From positions 248,001 to 312,000 of the forward strand of contig JASNZV010000001.1 of assembly GCA_048499455.1 (NCBI GenBank): a stretch of 64,000 bases of DNA. The letters are read 5' to 3'. The notes under the pieces are model-generated. The model had not been told where the DNA came from and did not search any database. It saw only the letters and a list, made by a program, of their open reading frames with translations. How positions within the stretch are numbered: the first letter of the stretch is position 1; each line of letters begins with the position of its first letter. Position numbers and translations under genes: made by a program. Below are positions 17,438 to 25,761 of this stretch, in pieces. The DNA comes from CFX5 sp023384495. GTDB lineage: Bacteria; Chloroflexota; Anaerolineae; Caldilineales; Caldilineaceae.

Positions 17438-20047
17438 CTACTTGGTTGCGCGTTGAAAGACAAGGTAAAAGCTGGTGTGTATGCCGTGATAGCGGAGCTC
17501 GATGCTGCCCATCCCCACCTCTTTCAGCTCATCGCTGGGCAAGCCATCGACCTTGACACTGTACGCATAGCCGGCAGCATACATCTGAAAGTTAAAGCCA
17601 TAATCGGGCGGCGCTTTGTCTTCGAGCACGCCGGTGGTGCTGCCCTCGGCCCAATAGACGGTGATCGGCTGGCCAACCATGCGGTTGCCGTTCTCATCCA
17701 GCACATCCACATAGATGTGATGCTTACCGCCCGATTCCTCCTCATCGGCCCAGCGGGCTTCGATCAGCCGCCAGTAGGGTTCCCCCGGACCAACAGGCGC
17801 CTCAACCAGGCGCACACTCAGTTGATCCAAACGGCTATCCCAACTGCGCGACGCGGCGGCCTGCACCGACTCGGCCGCCGCTTCCGGTTCTGCCGGGGGG
17901 GGAGGCGGCGCCTGCGCTACTGCTTGGGGGGCGGACTGTGGCGCCGCCGGAATAAACTGGGATTGGGTTGTCGGGGGCGGTGGCGGCGTTGCGGTGGGCG
18001 CTGACGTGGCCCCCACCGCTGGCGTGTTGGTAGGAGGTGGCGTATAGGTGGGCGTCGGTGGGGCCTGGCTGTCTGCCAGGGCAATCGCGCGCGCAATGTC
18101 GCTGTCCGCCGCGGCAACCTCATAGCTGCCCATGTTATAGACGGCGGCCAGCGCCTGGGCCACTGTGCTGCCGCTGCGGTTGCTAGGGCCATAGAGCAGC
18201 GCCAACAGCACGGCCGGAACCGTAATCCCCAAGACAAACAGGATCAACAAAATCAGCAATGCAAAGCGGAGCTTACCCCAACCACTAAGACCGGCGTACC
18301 AATCGCCAAAGCCTCTGCGCTCGGCGCGTGGTTCGCCCGTTTGCGCAGCAGCCGCGGCGGCCTGTCGGCGCCGGGCGGCCACCGCCGGCTGCGCCGCCGG
18401 GGTCGATTCGTAGGGTGGCGCGTCGGTGGCTGGCGTCTGCATCATACGCTGGCTGAGCATCCGGCTCATGTTGATGGCCAGGCTGGGGAACCGGTTCATC
18501 AGCAGTTCGAAATCCTGTTTGCTCAGCGTCCAGACATCCACATCCGAATCGGCGATCACAGTGGTGTTATGCGGCTGATTGGTGAGCAGCGCGCGTTCGC
18601 CAAAGGCCTCGCCTGCGCCAAGCCCCCACCCCTGGCCGTTGGGCAACTGCACCCGCACATGGCCGCGCTCAATCAGAAAAAGCGCCTCAGCCGGGCTGTT
18701 GACTCGATAGACTTGTTCGCCGGCGCGATAGCGGGTGGGGCGTAGCCGTTCAGCCACCTGGCGCAACTCGATGGAATTGAGGTCGGCCAGCAACGCGAAT
18801 TTGCGAAACTGCTCATCGCCGCCTTCGTGCATTTCGTCCGCCAGGCGCGAGGCGATGCCCTGGCTGAGCGCGCGCCCAATCGCTGGGTGATGATTGGTCA
18901 ACTCATCCAGATCGGCTTTGTAGAGGACCCACAGATTCGTGTTGCGGGTGGCCGTTGCGTCCTCGGTGCGGATTAGGCCTGTGAGCAAGCTCATCTCGCC
19001 CAGAAAGCCGCCTGGGCCGATGCGCGCCTTCTCTTCGACCACACCGCTGGCGTTCTCTTCCGTCAACTCCACCTCGCCGCTTTCGATCAGATAGAGCGCA
19101 TCGCCCGTTTCCCCCACGCGAAAGACGCGTTCACCGGCGGGGACGTGTTGCAGCACCATGCGCTGGGCAATGGCCTGGATGCTGTTGGGTGGTACTTCGG
19201 CAAAGATCGGCATCTCGGCCAGGCGGCGCGCGGCCTGCGCCTGGTCGTGCTTACTCAAACGACCGCGCACATGGCGCCCGAAGCTGCGGCGCAGGCCAGG
19301 ATGGCGGCTGTTGACAGCGTGAAAATTTTCGGCAGAGAGCGCCCAGAGCAGGCTATCTTCCAGTGCGGTTGCCGATTGGGCATACGGTTTGTTGGTCAGC
19401 AAAGGCAGCGCACCCAAGACAGCGCCGGCCTGAACACGCTGCGCCTCGTGGTCGGCTACGCCCCCCTCTGAACGCAGCTCAAAGGCGCCGCTCTCAACGA
19501 TAAATAGCCCTGCCGGCGCTTCCCCTATTCGAAAGAGCGAATCGCCGGCGCGGATGGTGCGCGGCTCCAAGTAGCCGGCCACAGCCTGAAGCGTGTGGTG
19601 GGGCAGATTGCTCAGTTCGGTGGTGCGAGCCAGGCGTTGGACCAGATAATCTTCCATCTGGGCGATCAGGCTGCCAAAGTTTTGGCTCAACTTCAGGCCG
19701 ATCATGGGGTTTTGTAAGACAAGCTCGCGCAGCTTGCGGTCAGGCAGCTTCCAGACTTCCAACTCGCTCACGGCCACTGCGCTGACATCATGGGTGGTAG
19801 CGCGAAAGAGGCTGGCCTCGCCCAACACACTGCCCGGCCCCAAGGTGGCCAGATTCTGCCCATTGGCCGTGGTCAGCCGCACGAAGCCGCTCTCGAGCAA
19901 ATAGAGGGCGTCACTCTGTTCGCCCGCATCAAAGAGGGCCTGATTCGCCGGGCAACGTCCGCTGGTAAAGCTGGCGGTCAGCAGCTCGCGCTCCTGATCG
20001 GTCAGCCCAAGAAAGACCGGCGCATATCGAATCAAATCACTATTCAC
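17438..20047 (-). CDS. Four-cNMP-domain single-pass membrane protein with extracytoplasmic C-terminal domain
   Basis: An 869-residue protein. Four consecutive Crp-type cyclic-nucleotide-binding domains (about 12-125, 146-262, 280-400, 418-530) each show GDxLYxLEsGxV-like and G-x-x-x-GE-like turns (PGSVLGEASLF, PGGFLGEMSLL, AGEAFGERALL). A cytosolic linker and one membrane helix (about 592-619) follow, then a Pro/Thr/Ala-rich spacer (about 660-735) and a C-terminal domain from about 757: YWRLIEARWADEEE, KHHIYVDVLDENGNR, ending SFYLVFQR. There is no HTH or kinase domain. The N-terminal part would sense cytosolic ligands, and the C-terminal part lies outside. The neighbouring lipoprotein carries a related C-terminal domain. 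The GTG start at 20047 has GGAGG upstream. Confidence 0.8.
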   Translation of the reverse strand: MNSDLIRYAPVFLGLTDQERELLTASFTSGRCPANQALFDAGEQSDALYLLESGFVRLTTANGQNLATLGPGSVLGEASLFRATTHDVSAVAVSELEVWKLPDRKLRELVLQNPMIGLKLSQNFGSLIAQMEDYLVQRLARTTELSNLPHHTLQAVAGYLEPRTIRAGDSLFRIGEAPAGLFIVESGAFELRSEGGVADHEAQRVQAGAVLGALPLLTNKPYAQSATALEDSLLWALSAENFHAVNSRHPGLRRSFGRHVRGRLSKHDQAQAARRLAEMPIFAEVPPNSIQAIAQRMVLQHVPAGERVFRVGETGDALYLIESGEVELTEENASGVVEEKARIGPGGFLGEMSLLTGLIRTEDATATRNTNLWVLYKADLDELTNHHPAIGRALSQGIASRLADEMHEGGDEQFRKFALLADLNSIELRQVAERLRPTRYRAGEQVYRVNSPAEALFLIERGHVRVQLPNGQGWGLGAGEAFGERALLTNQPHNTTVIADSDVDVWTLSKQDFELLMNRFPSLAINMSRMLSQRMMQTPATDAPPYESTPAAQPAVAARRRQAAAAAAQTGEPRAERRGFGDWYAGLSGWGKLRFALLILLILFVLGITVPAVLLALLYGPSNRSGSTVAQALAAVYNMGSYEVAAADSDIARAIALADSQAPPTPTYTPPPTNTPAVGATSAPTATPPPPPTTQSQFIPAAPQSAPQAVAQAPPPPPAEPEAAAESVQAAASRSWDSRLDQLSVRLVEAPVGPGEPYWRLIEARWADEEESGGKHHIYVDVLDENGNRMVGQPITVYWAEGSTTGVLEDKAPPDYGFNFQMYAAGYAYSVKVDGLPSDELKEVGMGSIELRYHGIHTSFYLVFQRATK

Positions 20048-20163
20048 AAAGCCTCCCTGTACACCACAGGTTGGTTATGATCACATGGGACAGGCGAGGA
20101 GTGAGCAGTCATCATCCCTCCCTCTTCACTTGTCACTGGTCGCTAGCGTTAATCGAGTTTGCA

Positions 20164-20193
20164 AGGTGACACTTTCAGAAGTGACTGTCACCT
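20164..20193. promoter_or_regulatory. Inverted repeat between the SH3 lipoprotein and cNMP genes
   Basis: AGGTGACA (20164-20171) and TGTCACCT (20186-20193) are perfect 8-bp arms with a 14-nt loop, in the 154-nt gap of the two-gene unit. It could attenuate read-through or be an operator. The role is undetermined. Confidence 0.4.
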
Positions 20194-20201
20194 ATTGACT
20201 G

Positions 20202-21599
20202 TTAATAATTCCGCTGAAACGTGGCTTCCCAGCTATGGTGACCATGACAACCCCACGAATCGTAGAAGATCCGGCAGTCGTCGTCATTGGTACAATAGCC
20301 GGTAGCGATGAGGGTGGCCTGATCGATATCAATCGAACGGGTGGTAAAGCCTTCGGCGCGGTCGCTGCCCGCCTCACGGCCATCATCATTGCGGATCACA
20401 GTAAAGCCTTCGCCCGCGCCGTGGAGATCAAACTCGATGACGCCATCCCCCTTGCCCTGATCGCCCGTGACCAGTTCATGCCCCGTGTAGATGCCCTTGA
20501 GCCGGACGCCGTTGATCCGAACCCCATTGGCGTCGAGCACATTGATCCGCAACAGGTGTTTGCCCACGCAGCCGTCGTTCTCCTCTTTGTTCCACAGCCG
20601 CTTGCTCACCAGGGTGAAGTAAGGCGGCGCATTGGGGTCGGCGGGGGGCGGCGCTTCTTCTGCCGCGGCCTCCTCAGGCGCAGCTTCTTGGGGAGACGCT
20701 TCTTCGGGCGCGGCTTCAGGTGCGGGCGCTTCGGCCACGGTGGCCGGCGCAGGCGCAGCCACCGGCGCGGCGGGAATATCAGTCGCCACCGCCACTGTGG
20801 CTGTGTCACCCCGAGTTTGCACCAACTGCCCTAGCACCCAACCTTGCTGGCCGTTGGCGAGCTGAATCTGCCACCAGTCGCCGGCTGGATTTTTGCCTAC
20901 GATCTGCGCCTGTTCGTCTTTTTGGAGCGAACCCGTCAAATTGTAATTGGTGCCGGGGCCGCCACGCACGTTGAGCAGGTCGCTGGCCTGCGCCATGGGT
21001 GGCTCAGGTGTCGGCGTCGGTTCAGGCGTCGGTTCAGGCGTTGGCTCAACGGGCGCAGGCTCTTCGGCTGGCAGCTCCTCGACGGCAGCACCGACAGCGT
21101 CTGCGGGGGCAGCTTCGGCAGCCTGCGCCACCACTACCGGCTCGGCCTGCACGAGAGGGGCAGCTTCGGCCACTTGGGCCGGGGCGGGCAGCAGATTATG
21201 CTGTGCGGCGTAGTCGGTGATCAACGCCGACGCCAACCCCAAATCGGTAGTCAGCTTGACCAGCGCCGCCAGTGCGTTGGCGTCACCCTGCTGGCGGATC
21301 TCGGATTCCGTAACAAAGAGAAGCCACTGATTGGCATTGGCCACTGCCAGCGCGGCCAACTGGCTGCGCGCCTGTTCCAAATTGTTTGACGCGGCATACT
21401 CTTGGGCGATCCGAACCGTATCGGCCGTAAGTTGCTCATTGGTGGCGGTGGTCGATTCTGGCCCACATGCGGCCAGCGTCAACGCCATCAAAAACCCCAA
21501 GATGACGCGCCAACTGGATATACGTAAAGAAGTTGGTTTGGGAAAAATGGAGGGGGTGGATGCAGCAGGTACAACGGTTGATTTGTGTAGTTTGGACAT
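20202..21599 (-). CDS. SH3-domain lipoprotein sharing a C-terminal domain with the cNMP protein
   Basis: A 465-residue protein. A hydrophobic stretch ends in the lipobox L-A-A-C (ALTLAACGPEST; Cys about 45), so it should be a membrane-anchored lipoprotein. A helical region (60-135) follows, then Pro/Glu/Thr-rich spacer, an SH3b domain (about 205-268: LLNVRGGPGTNYN, QIVGKNPAGDWWQIQ, QQGWVLGQLV), a second low-complexity spacer, and a C-terminal domain from about 327. That domain reads FTLVSKRLWNKEEN, KHLLRINVLDANGVR and ends WEATFQRNY, matching the neighbouring cNMP protein. The n-region before the hydrophobic segment is long (about 30 residues), so the start is uncertain. Confidence 0.75.
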   Translation of the reverse strand: MSKLHKSTVVPAASTPSIFPKPTSLRISSWRVILGFLMALTLAACGPESTTATNEQLTADTVRIAQEYAASNNLEQARSQLAALAVANANQWLLFVTESEIRQQGDANALAALVKLTTDLGLASALITDYAAQHNLLPAPAQVAEAAPLVQAEPVVVAQAAEAAPADAVGAAVEELPAEEPAPVEPTPEPTPEPTPTPEPPMAQASDLLNVRGGPGTNYNLTGSLQKDEQAQIVGKNPAGDWWQIQLANGQQGWVLGQLVQTRGDTATVAVATDIPAAPVAAPAPATVAEAPAPEAAPEEASPQEAAPEEAAAEEAPPPADPNAPPYFTLVSKRLWNKEENDGCVGKHLLRINVLDANGVRINGVRLKGIYTGHELVTGDQGKGDGVIEFDLHGAGEGFTVIRNDDGREAGSDRAEGFTTRSIDIDQATLIATGYCTNDDDCRIFYDSWGCHGHHSWEATFQRNY

Positions 21600-21796
21600 C
21601 GTTGGTTTGCGCCATTACATACACAACGTTTGAAGTTCCCGCCGGCCATACCGTTGCAAGGCCTTGCCTTGAGCCTCGGCAGGGACAATCATCAGGGTGG
21701 ACTCAATCATCTGCCCTCCAACTGAAGCAGCAGGAACACGGCAGCGGCCTGATTCCTTCTTCAAACGCTGTGCAGCTATGTAGGCATTCTAAGCGC

Positions 21797-21868
21797 CTAT
21801 CCGAATCACTCTGCGACGAACGTTACGAAAGGCGCAATTGGGTCGGCCCGCAACCGCTATTCGGATAG
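21797..21868. repeat. Long-spaced inverted repeat CTATCCGAAT / ATTCGGATAG
   Basis: Perfect 10-bp arms at 21797-21806 and 21859-21868 enclose 52 nt. It could be a small structured RNA or a palindromic element. No relative was seen in the window. Confidence 0.5.
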
Positions 21869-22020
21869 ATTCCAAAGGGCCAGTCCGCATCGTGTTGTAA
21901 CCGCAGTTGCGCCGAAAATCGGTCGGGTTCTGGGCAACAATTCCATCCTTTCGAGCCATGCAACGGTTAAATCCTATCACGCATGTCGGGTGTGCGCATA
22001 TCATCTCTCTCCTTTGCTCT

Positions 22021-22080
22021 GTTTGAAACCAGCACTTTTGCTGGCGCAGAAACCGCTGATTTCAAAGCAGTCGCAGTTTA
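22021..22080. repeat. TTTGAAA-type palindromic element, copy 1
   Basis: TTTGAAACCAGC (22022-22033) pairs with GCTGATTTCAAA (22055-22066) with one mismatch. It has an inner CCAGC-acttttg-like hairpin, then the tail GCAGTCGCAGTTTA that recurs in the copies at 47655 and 58720. Confidence 0.65.
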
Positions 22081-22334
22081 GGTGGGCTTCAGTGCAACCC
22101 TCAACGCGTGATGGGCGAGCAGGAGTTTGCCATTTTGCGCCTATCGCTGTATATAATCTTAGCGTGAGCGGCCCATCATTGCACGACGTTTGCAACACAC
22201 ATGAACTACGGTGAACCACCAACCCTGCATGTTCGCAGCCGCAGAGGCTTACAGTCTCAAACGACCACCCTCCAGCAACCGTCCCGCATTAGGTCTGCGG
22301 GGGTGGCTCTGGGATGAAATGGCCCATTCGCGAT

Positions 22335-22404
22335 TGTCGCAAAGCAACATCTCTGCGGGGCGCATCCGATCTCTGTGCGCTCATAAAGATGCCACTTTGC
22401 GACA
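22335..22404. repeat. 70-nt imperfect hairpin
   Basis: TGTCGCAAAG (22335-22344) and CTTTGCGACA (22395-22404) are perfect. The pairing continues as CATCT/AGATG after three mismatches. It lies downstream of tRNA-Leu on that gene's strand. Confidence 0.5.
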
Positions 22405-22473
22405 GCGCCATTACAATGGGCAGCGCTGACTTGCCGTCAAACAAACGCACCTGCAAGGCAATCAGCACAGAGG

Positions 22474-22555
<82 letters not shown>

Positions 22556-22571
22556 ACAGATTTATTCAAAT

Positions 22572-22600
22572 AGTATAGCGGGCGAAGGCTGAATCGTCAA
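22572..22600 (-). promoter_or_regulatory. Promoter of tRNA-Leu
   Basis: On the minus strand, TTGACG (22595-22600), a 17-nt spacer and TATACT (22572-22577) lie 17 nt before the tRNA 5' end. It is the best sigma-70-type promoter seen in the window. Confidence 0.75.
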
Positions 22601-22629
22601 ATGTACGCACCCAGCCGGAACGAACTATC

Positions 22630-23241
22630 GTGACTACTAAAGATCAAACACAAGGCCGCTTGGATGACCAAGCGCTCATTGCGCGAACGCTCGAAGGCGA
22701 GCTAGAAGCGTTTAACGAACTGATCACTCGCTACCAACAGATGGCCTACAGCGTGGCCTGGCGGATGCTGCACAACGAGGGCACAGCCGCCGACACGGTG
22801 CAAGAGAGTTTTCTCAAAGCCTTTCGCGCATTGCCCAATTTTCAGGGTGGCAATTTCAAGAGTTGGCTCATGCGCATTGTGGTCAACAGTTGTTATGACC
22901 TGTTGCGCATCCAGCAGCGCGAACAGACCACCAGCCTCGATGACTCGCCAATCGAAGTCGACTACGCCCCCCACCTGGTTGACCACGGTGAGGGGCCAGA
23001 GGCTTTTGCCGAACGGATGGAGCTGAACAGCTATATCGAACTGGGCATCCGTTCGCTGCCCGCCGACCAACGCACGGTGCTCATCCTCTGCGACGTTGAG
23101 GGCTATTCCTATGAAGAGATCGCAACGATCACCGGTTTCGCTATGGGCACCGTCAAGTCGCGCATCAGCCGGGCGCGCGCCAAGCTGCGCGATTATCTGA
23201 TCCAAAACCCGGAACTATTGCCACCTACCTTCCGTCCTTAA
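22630..23241 (+). CDS. ECF-subfamily RNA polymerase sigma factor
   Basis: A 203-residue sigma-70-like protein with only regions 2 and 4. Region 2 has ELITRYQQMAYSVAWRMLH, AADTVQESFLKAFRALPNF and FKSWLMRIVVNSCYDLLR. Region 4 has SLPADQRTVLILCDVEGYSY, EEIATITGFAMGTVKSRISR and ARAKL, a complete HTH. It starts at GTG 22630, without a strong Shine-Dalgarno sequence. The next gene, 54 nt downstream, is its likely membrane anti-sigma factor, so activity is probably controlled by an envelope signal. Confidence 0.93.
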   Translation: MTTKDQTQGRLDDQALIARTLEGELEAFNELITRYQQMAYSVAWRMLHNEGTAADTVQESFLKAFRALPNFQGGNFKSWLMRIVVNSCYDLLRIQQREQTTSLDDSPIEVDYAPHLVDHGEGPEAFAERMELNSYIELGIRSLPADQRTVLILCDVEGYSYEEIATITGFAMGTVKSRISRARAKLRDYLIQNPELLPPTFRP

Positions 23242-23295
23242 TGGCGAGTGTTCTCTATTTTTGTTTTGATTCTGCCTTTTTATTGGTCTCTTGTC

Positions 23296-24513
23296 ATGAC
23301 GCAAAATCGCTACCCGCAAATTACCGACGAGCTCCTCTCGGCTTATCTTGATGAGGTTGTCACCGACGAAGAGAAGAGACTCATTGAGCGGGCGCTCATT
23401 GCAGAGCCGTCGGTGGCCTGGCGGCTCGAATCGCTGCGCCAGACGGTGCAGCTCTTGCGCGCCATGCCACAAATATCGCTGCCGCGCTCGTTCACGCTCA
23501 ACGAATTGCCGTTGGCGGCCAGCCCGGCCATCGTTGCGCCCACCAGTCTGAGCCGACGCCCCGTTGCGCCGGAGCCGGCTGGGTTTTGGGCGGCCTGGCG
23601 CAACTTCTGGCGGTTGGGCAGCCCCATGCTGCGCAATGCCGCCGCCGTCAGTTTTGCCCTCTTCCTTGTGTTGATGGTGGGTGACTTCGCAGCCGTGCGC
23701 ACCCCACCGCGCGCCGAGTCGGCGCCGGCCATCGCGATGCCCGCCGCCCAAGAGATCGCCCCTACGGAGCCTGCGCCCACCTCAGCGGTTGCCGAAGCCG
23801 CCGCCGCGCCGGCTGGCGCGATGGAACAGCCGGCCACGGCAGGCAATGCTCCGGGCAGCGATGACGCGGGACAATCGAGCGCTCTGGTCGCACAGCCTGC
23901 CGCAGCGGGTTCACCTGCCGCCTCCACCCTTGAGGACAACCTCGCCATGACGGATGCGCCGCCTGACGCCAGCGGGCGGGTCGAGAGCGGCGCGCCCGAA
24001 GTTGGCATTTCGGCTGGGGGGGAGGCCCTTTCTTACGACGCAACCACCGATGAGGAGGTGTCCTCGATGCCCGCCGAGTCGATCTCCGACGTGTTGGCCG
24101 CCCAGCGCGCAAGCAGCGTTGATGCGCCGCCCAGCGGCGAGCTAGCCAACGCGAGCGCCAACGCCAACGAAGAGCCAAACCCTGCCAGCGAGCCGGGCAA
24201 TATCCAGCCACCCAGCGCGGCGGCTGCCGAAACAGGCGAGGGCGCCCGCGCAAATACAGCCGGCGACAAGGTGTCGGATAATGTTTCGGATGAAGTGGTT
24301 TCTGGTGAGACCCGACCCCACGAGGAGCCAGCCGCAGCATCAGCGCCCGAATCCACGACTAGCGTTGCAAAAGAGGCCCCCGCGCCTGTAGCCCCCAATG
24401 CAGCCACGTGGCCCGCGCTTACGCTGCTCCAGATCGGCGCGGCGCTCTTTACGGCGCTGTTCGCTGTGCTCTGGTGGCGCAGCCGTGCGCAGCCGTCTCA
24501 GCTGGCGGAGTGA
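23296..24513 (+). CDS. Membrane anti-sigma factor with long low-complexity region
   Basis: A 405-residue protein. The N-terminus ITDELLSAYLDEVVTDEEKR, then LIERALIAEPSVAWRLESLR, is the anti-sigma domain of zinc-less type: no HxxxCxxC is present. A first membrane helix (about 115-135, AAAVSFALFLVLMVGDFAAV) is followed by about 230 residues of Ala/Pro/Ser/Glu-rich sequence. A second hydrophobic helix lies at the C-terminus (LTLLQIGAALFTALFAVLWW). It follows the ECF sigma gene and should hold it at the membrane. ATG 23296 fits the anti-sigma N-terminus better than earlier in-frame starts. Confidence 0.8.
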   Translation: MTQNRYPQITDELLSAYLDEVVTDEEKRLIERALIAEPSVAWRLESLRQTVQLLRAMPQISLPRSFTLNELPLAASPAIVAPTSLSRRPVAPEPAGFWAAWRNFWRLGSPMLRNAAAVSFALFLVLMVGDFAAVRTPPRAESAPAIAMPAAQEIAPTEPAPTSAVAEAAAAPAGAMEQPATAGNAPGSDDAGQSSALVAQPAAAGSPAASTLEDNLAMTDAPPDASGRVESGAPEVGISAGGEALSYDATTDEEVSSMPAESISDVLAAQRASSVDAPPSGELANASANANEEPNPASEPGNIQPPSAAAAETGEGARANTAGDKVSDNVSDEVVSGETRPHEEPAAASAPESTTSVAKEAPAPVAPNAATWPALTLLQIGAALFTALFAVLWWRSRAQPSQLAE

Positions 24514-24515
24514 TC

Positions 24516-25349
24516 ATGCCCGAGTTGCCCGAGGTCGAAACGTATGTCCGCGAACTGACGCCCGCGCTGCACGGTCGCCAGGTGATGGATGCGCACGTTC
24601 TTTGGCCGCGCACCATTGCCGCGCCCACCCCCGAAGCCTTTGTTCAACGGATCAGCGGCGCGCGCTTTATTGCGTTTGAACGTCGCGGAAAATATATGGT
24701 GTTGGGGCTGGATCAAGGGGATACGCTCATCGTCCACCTACGCATGACAGGCCACCTGCATGTGCATCCGGCGTCGATGGCGCCCGACAAGCATACGCAT
24801 GTCGTCATGTCACTGGATGATGGCCGCCGGCTTGATTTTCAGGATTCTCGCAAATTTGGGCGACTCTGGTTAACGCGCGACCCTGGGCTTGTGCTGGCGC
24901 ATTTGGGGCCGGAGCCGCTCGATGCCCACTTTTCGATGGCGGAATGGCAAGCAAAGCTTGCGGGGCGTCGGGCTGCAATCAAAGCGCTGTTGCTGGATCA
25001 GGCAATCATCGCAGGGGTGGGCAACATCTATGCCGACGAAGCGCTCTTTCTGGCGGGCCTGCACCCTACGCAGCGCGGCGGCGAGCTGACACTGCCACAA
25101 CTCGCGGCGCTCCATGCATCCATCCAGGCAGTATTGTTGGCGGCCATCGAAAAGGGGGGCAGCAGCCTGGGCAACAGCAGCCTTCAAAATCATGTGCGTC
25201 CCACCGGCGCGCCCGGCAACTACCAAGAGGCGCATCGCGTCTATCAGCGCACGGGGCAGCCCTGCCCCCGCTGTGGCTACCCGATTGAACGGATGGTAAT
25301 CGCACAGCGCAGCACCCACTTTTGTCCGCAGTGCCAGCGCTTGGGCTAA
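24516..25349 (+). CDS. mutM: Formamidopyrimidine-DNA glycosylase (Fpg/MutM)
   Basis: A 277-residue bifunctional glycosylase/AP-lyase for oxidised purines. The catalytic N-terminus is M-P-E-L-P-E-V-E-T (Pro2 nucleophile, Glu3). The conserved lysine lies in ERRGKYMVL, the H2TH region includes QAIIAGVGNIYADEAL, and the C-terminal zinc finger reads CPRCGYP...HFCPQC. The length is normal. It starts 2 nt after the anti-sigma stop, so it is probably co-transcribed with the sigma/anti-sigma pair. This suggests a stress-linked role, which is inference. Confidence 0.96.
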   Translation: MPELPEVETYVRELTPALHGRQVMDAHVLWPRTIAAPTPEAFVQRISGARFIAFERRGKYMVLGLDQGDTLIVHLRMTGHLHVHPASMAPDKHTHVVMSLDDGRRLDFQDSRKFGRLWLTRDPGLVLAHLGPEPLDAHFSMAEWQAKLAGRRAAIKALLLDQAIIAGVGNIYADEALFLAGLHPTQRGGELTLPQLAALHASIQAVLLAAIEKGGSSLGNSSLQNHVRPTGAPGNYQEAHRVYQRTGQPCPRCGYPIERMVIAQRSTHFCPQCQRLG

Positions 25350-25573
25350 CCTGCCTCCCCACCGTTGCGGCGTTTGGCCGCCTCAAATTGACGACGTAAG
25401 GCAGCTTCATGTTCAGCCGCCGCTTGATCGCCTTCCTCGAGCGCTTTGTCCAGCCGAGAGCGATAGGTTTGGTTGTATTCGGTTCCCAGGGCAGGGCCCA
25501 ATACATAGTTGATGACGACGCCAACCGCCGCACCCAACACCGCCCCGATCGTAAAATAGGTCAGCTTGGCCAT
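25346..25573 (-). CDS. Small YtxH-like membrane protein
   Basis: A 75-residue protein with one N-terminal hydrophobic, Gly/Ala-rich helix (YFTIGAVLGAAVGVVINYVL) and a charged helical tail rich in Glu, Ala and Arg. This is the layout of YtxH-type small membrane proteins of unknown role. ATG 25573 has GAGGG upstream. Its 3' end overlaps the convergent mutM stop by 4 nt. Confidence 0.65.
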   Translation of the reverse strand: MAKLTYFTIGAVLGAAVGVVINYVLGPALGTEYNQTYRSRLDKALEEGDQAAAEHEAALRRQFEAAKRRNGGEAG

Positions 25574-25718
25574 CTTTCCCTCACAATGCAACGATACAGC
25601 GTATAAAGCCCACAGCAACGGATAAACCCGACCCCTGACGGCGCTTCGTTGTTCGGGGTGTCCCAGGTCATGATGACTGCTGTCGATTAGCAGAGTCACT
25701 CTGTTAAAGATGCCTAGA

Positions 25719-25754
25719 CAACTGGCGCCAAAATCGTAATTTTGGCGCCAGTTG
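25719..25754. terminator. Perfect 16-bp hairpin downstream of the PspC gene
   Basis: CAACTGGCGCCAAAAT (25719-25734) and ATTTTGGCGCCAGTTG (25739-25754) with a 4-nt loop, 8 nt beyond the PspC stop on the minus strand. It is likely a transcription terminator, though only a weak T-tract follows. Confidence 0.7.
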
Positions 25755-25761
25755 CCCTTAA

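Larger units (their letters stand above)
21600..22473. other. Gene-poor stretch with hairpins upstream of tRNA-Leu
   Basis: No convincing gene was found. It contains a 10-bp inverted repeat with a 52-nt spacer, a TTTGAAA-type repeat element, and a 70-nt imperfect hairpin, each listed separately. A small unrecognised RNA gene cannot be excluded. Confidence 0.5.

Noticed and set aside
21533..21868. Plus-strand frame upstream of tRNA-Leu as a small gene
   Set aside because: It overlaps the start of the SH3 lipoprotein gene antisense, has no ribosome site and no recognisable family.
22335..22404. 70-nt hairpin as a second tRNA or tmRNA piece
   Set aside because: No T-loop, D-loop or anticodon features; the arms are a simple inverted repeat.
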